A DNA stretch of 64,000 bases from Candidatus Proelusimicrobium tauri (GTDB lineage: Bacteria; Elusimicrobiota; Elusimicrobia; Elusimicrobiales; Elusimicrobiaceae): assembly GCA_002311025.1 (NCBI GenBank), contig DBYY01000009.1, positions 310,001 to 374,000 on the forward strand, given 5' to 3'. The translations under genes and the position numbers were made by a program. Each line of letters starts with the position of its first letter. Positions within the stretch are counted from its first letter, which is position 1. The notes beneath the pieces are model-generated. The model searched no databases and was not told the origin of the DNA. It worked only from the letters and a program-made list of their open reading frames with translations. Positions 61,456 to 64,000 of the stretch are shown piece by piece.

Positions 61456-61529
61456 AAAATCTCCGTTTTATTTTATTAAAACTTAAGATATTTTTATTAT
61501 AACTATTTTAATTTTTTACCGCAAGAAAA

Positions 61530-61567
61530 ATTACCCCCGTATATTTTTTGATATACGGGGGTTTTTT
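61530..61567 (-). terminator. terminator of gyrA
   Basis: CCCCCGTATAT / ATATACGGGGG stem (11 bp), 6-base loop, T-rich on both sides. Confidence 0.85.
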
Positions 61568-61589
61568 ACTTAAACAACTAGGTAAAAAC

Positions 61590-64000
61590 CTATTTTGCTA
61601 AAGTTTCTTCTTCGTGTTGTTCCTCTTCTTTAACAACGGGGGCAACACGGGCGATTTTATCTGCTTCGTCAAGTTTGACAAGGCGCACGCCTTGTGCGTT
61701 TCTGCCGACGGAGCGGATTTGTTCGCATCTGATTCTGATAGCCATACCTTTTTCGGTAATAACCATTAAATCTTTAGATTCGTCAACAAGTTTAATACCT
61801 ACCACTTGGCCGTTGCGGGCTGTCGTTTTAATTGTGATAACACCACTGCCGCCGCGGTTTTGTGTGCGGTATTCGCTAAACTCGGTGCGTTTGCCGTATC
61901 CGTTTTCGCAGACGGATAATACATCGGGCTGGGCACCTTCTCTAGGTGCCTGTTCCATACCGACAACAGAGTCGCCGGAAGCAAGGCGGATACCTCTGAC
62001 GCCTTTTGCCGTTCTACCCATAGCGCGGACTTGATTTTCGTCAAATCTGATTGATTTGCCTTGTTTTGTGGCAATCAAAATATCGCTGTTGCCGTGTGTT
62101 TCCTGAACGGATATTAAGATATCACCTTCTTCAAGACCGATAGCAATAATACCTGTTCTGCGGATGTGGGCAAATTCACTTAACTCAACTCTCTTAATTG
62201 TGCCCATGCGGGTGCACATTGTAAGGTAAGTTTCGCCGCTGTTTTGCGGGTCAAAGTTTCTAAATGCAACGGCGGAGGTTACCTTTTCTTCACCTGAAAT
62301 CTGCAAGAGATTTACAATTGCTTTACCTTTGCTTTGGCGATTGCCTTCCGGTATTTCAAAAGCCTTCAAGGCAAACACTCTGCCGCGGGTTGTGAACATT
62401 AAGATTGTAGAGTGGCTGGAAGTTACAAATAAGTGTTCAATAAAGTCTTCTTCTTTTGTTCTTCCGCCGATAATGCCTTTACCGCCGCGGTTTTGTGATT
62501 TATAAGTATCAAGCGGTATGCGTTTTGCATAACCGTCGTTTGATAAGGTTATAACCACATCTTCTTCTTCAATTAAGTCTTCAATAGAGAAATCGGTAAT
62601 TTCGTTTGCGATTTCGGTTTTTCTTTCGTCGCCGTATTTGTTGATAATTTCGGTTAATTCTTCAACAATGATGTCTAAAACTCTTTGCGGGTTAGCCAAA
62701 ATATCTTGTAAATCTTTAATTGCTTGGGCAAGGTCTTTTTGTTCTTGCTCAATAGCAATAGCGGAAAGTTGCGTTAATTGATGTAAGCGCATATCCAAAA
62801 TTGCTTGGGTTTGGGCTTCGCTTAATTTAAAGCGATTCATTAAAGCAATTTTAGCAGCAGGAGCATCTTTAGAACCGCGGATAATTGCAACAACTTCGTC
62901 CATATTGGCAATTGCAACAAGTAAACCGTCTAAAATATGGGCGCGTTTAAGGGCTTTATTTAAGTCAAAGCGGGTTCTGTTGGTAATAACTTCCTGGCGG
63001 TGATGGACATATTGGCGCATAACTTCTTTAAGACTTAAAATGCGCGGCTTGCCGTCAACGATAGCAAGCATATTAACACCAAAAGAAGTTTGAAGTTGCG
63101 TATGCTTAAATAATTGGTTTAAAACCACTTGGCCGGTTGCGTCTCTCTTTAATTCAATAACAAGGCGCATACCGCGTCTGTCGGATTCGTCGCGGATGTC
63201 GGAAATTTCGGTAATTTTTTTGTCTTTTACCAAACCGGCAATAGTTTCAATTAGGGATGTTTTATTGACTTGATAAGGTATTTCGGTAACGATAATTGCT
63301 TCCCTGCCGCCTTTCATTTCTTCAATTTCGGCTTTGGCTTGGATGCGCACAGAGCCACGGCCTGTTTCAAAGTAATCATAAATACCTTTTGTTCCGCGGA
63401 TAATACCGCCTGTCGGGAAATCCGGCCCTTTAACAATTTGCATCATTTCCTTTGTGGTAATTGCAGGATTTTTAATTAAAGCAATAATACCGTTACAAAC
63501 TTCCGCTAAATTGTGGGTTGGAATATTTGTTGCCATACCTACTGCGATACCGCTTGAACCGTTAACCAAAAGTTGCGGAATTTTTGCGGGCAAAACTGCC
63601 GGTTCCATTAAAGAACCGTCGTAGTTAGGAACAAATTTAACAGTATCTTTATCTAAATCGTTAAGAAGTTCCTCGGCAATTGCTTGAAGGCGAACCTCAG
63701 TATAACGCATGGCGGCAGGGCTATCACCGTCAATAGAACCGAAGTTCCCCTGACCGTTAACAAGAGTATTTCTCATAGAGAAAGTCTGTGCCATACGGAC
63801 TAAAGCATCATAAACGGAACTATCGCCGTGCGGGTGATATTTACCGAGCACATCCCCGACCACACGAGCAGATTTCTTGAAGGGTTTATTGTATTTTAAA
63901 CCCATTTCCTGCATAGCATATAAGATTCTTCTATGAACCGGCTTTAAGCCGTCGCGGACATCGGGCAAAGCACGACCGATAATAACACTCATAGCATAAT
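61590..64000 (-). CDS. gyrA: DNA gyrase subunit A, N-terminus cut off by window edge
   Basis: About 803 codons are visible; the reading frame continues past the edge (Tyr-Ala precede MSVIIGRALPD, as in the usual SYLDYAMSVI), so about 30 residues are missing. Breakage-reunion domain: RRILYAMQEMG, HPHGDSSVYDALVRMAQ (unmutated Ser and Asp of the quinolone region) and catalytic Tyr in AAMRYTEVRLQ. The C-terminal beta-pinwheel has the GyrA box QNRGGKG, which separates GyrA from ParC, and later degenerate repeats. The acidic tail EEEQHEEETLAK ends the protein. Confidence 0.96.
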   Translation of the reverse strand, partial: YAMSVIIGRALPDVRDGLKPVHRRILYAMQEMGLKYNKPFKKSARVVGDVLGKYHPHGDSSVYDALVRMAQTFSMRNTLVNGQGNFGSIDGDSPAAMRYTEVRLQAIAEELLNDLDKDTVKFVPNYDGSLMEPAVLPAKIPQLLVNGSSGIAVGMATNIPTHNLAEVCNGIIALIKNPAITTKEMMQIVKGPDFPTGGIIRGTKGIYDYFETGRGSVRIQAKAEIEEMKGGREAIIVTEIPYQVNKTSLIETIAGLVKDKKITEISDIRDESDRRGMRLVIELKRDATGQVVLNQLFKHTQLQTSFGVNMLAIVDGKPRILSLKEVMRQYVHHRQEVITNRTRFDLNKALKRAHILDGLLVAIANMDEVVAIIRGSKDAPAAKIALMNRFKLSEAQTQAILDMRLHQLTQLSAIAIEQEQKDLAQAIKDLQDILANPQRVLDIIVEELTEIINKYGDERKTEIANEITDFSIEDLIEEEDVVITLSNDGYAKRIPLDTYKSQNRGGKGIIGGRTKEEDFIEHLFVTSSHSTILMFTTRGRVFALKAFEIPEGNRQSKGKAIVNLLQISGEEKVTSAVAFRNFDPQNSGETYLTMCTRMGTIKRVELSEFAHIRRTGIIAIGLEEGDILISVQETHGNSDILIATKQGKSIRFDENQVRAMGRTAKGVRGIRLASGDSVVGMEQAPREGAQPDVLSVCENGYGKRTEFSEYRTQNRGGSGVITIKTTARNGQVVGIKLVDESKDLMVITEKGMAIRIRCEQIRSVGRNAQGVRLVKLDEADKIARVAPVVKEEEQHEEETLAK

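Overview
The window is AT-rich, tightly packed bacterial chromosome. The cell looks diderm: it encodes TolC, a HlyD-type fusion protein, two barrel-like proteins ending in Phe, a lipoprotein and a KdsC-like phosphatase. A PPi-type phosphofructokinase, two sugar phosphotransferase (PTS) clusters and a secreted bile-salt-hydrolase/penicillin-acylase-like enzyme suggest a fermentative, probably gut-associated organism. The gene set and order remind me of Elusimicrobiota. That placement is inference, since no rRNA is present.

Layout. 1-4687 (minus): fructose PTS operon fruK-fruA-HPr-ptsI; ptsI runs off the left edge. 4799-4876: tRNA-His. 5018-7888 (plus): PPi-phosphofructokinase and a barrel-like protein. 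7962-11713 (minus): rplM-rpsI, tRNA-Tyr, alaS. 11738-21335 (plus): lipid kinase, then hpf-hprK-rapZ-mannose-type EIIA/B/C/D-HPr-ptsI-lepA and a small ORF. 21353-26304 (minus): hrcA-grpE-dnaK-dnaJ plus a small immunity-like membrane protein, under a promoter and a CIRCE-type operator. 26467-28604 (plus): squalene/phytoene synthase-like enzyme and a TPR protein. 28676-32714 (minus): lipoprotein, TPR protein, serS, small membrane protein. 32810-39662 (plus): KdsC-like phosphatase, transporter, MgtC, DegT aminotransferase, TatD, LTA-synthase-like transferase, YrbL-like protein. 39689-43089 (minus): acylase, obg, rpmA, rplU. 43182-44773 (plus): mnmA and an unknown. 44775-49428 (minus): ABC exporter without ATPase, plus TolC. 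49542-50854 (plus): a 46-residue basic protein coupled to a subtilase-like protease. 51173-58457 (minus): rplY, glmU-prs, secreted metzincin-like protein, mtaB, rsmE, MscS channel. 58524-60528 (plus): barrel-like protein and a metal-site-less purple-acid-phosphatase fold. 60547-64000 (minus): membrane protein and gyrA, which runs off the right edge.

How the parts fit. There are two full sets of general PTS proteins. The HPr in the hpf-hprK-rapZ cluster carries Ser46, the target of HPr kinase. The HPr in the fructose operon has Arg46 and should escape that control. The hpf-to-lepA run puts ribosome hibernation, a translation GTPase, RapZ and PTS signalling behind one visible promoter.

Promoters are often extended -10 boxes (TGnTAnAAT). 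In at least eight genes the -10 hexamer ends only 6 or 7 bases before the ATG and no ribosome binding site is visible, which predicts leaderless mRNAs. The most unexplained pieces are the folded non-coding stretch at 50855-51127, the small-protein/subtilase pair, and the phosphatase fold that has lost its metal ligands.
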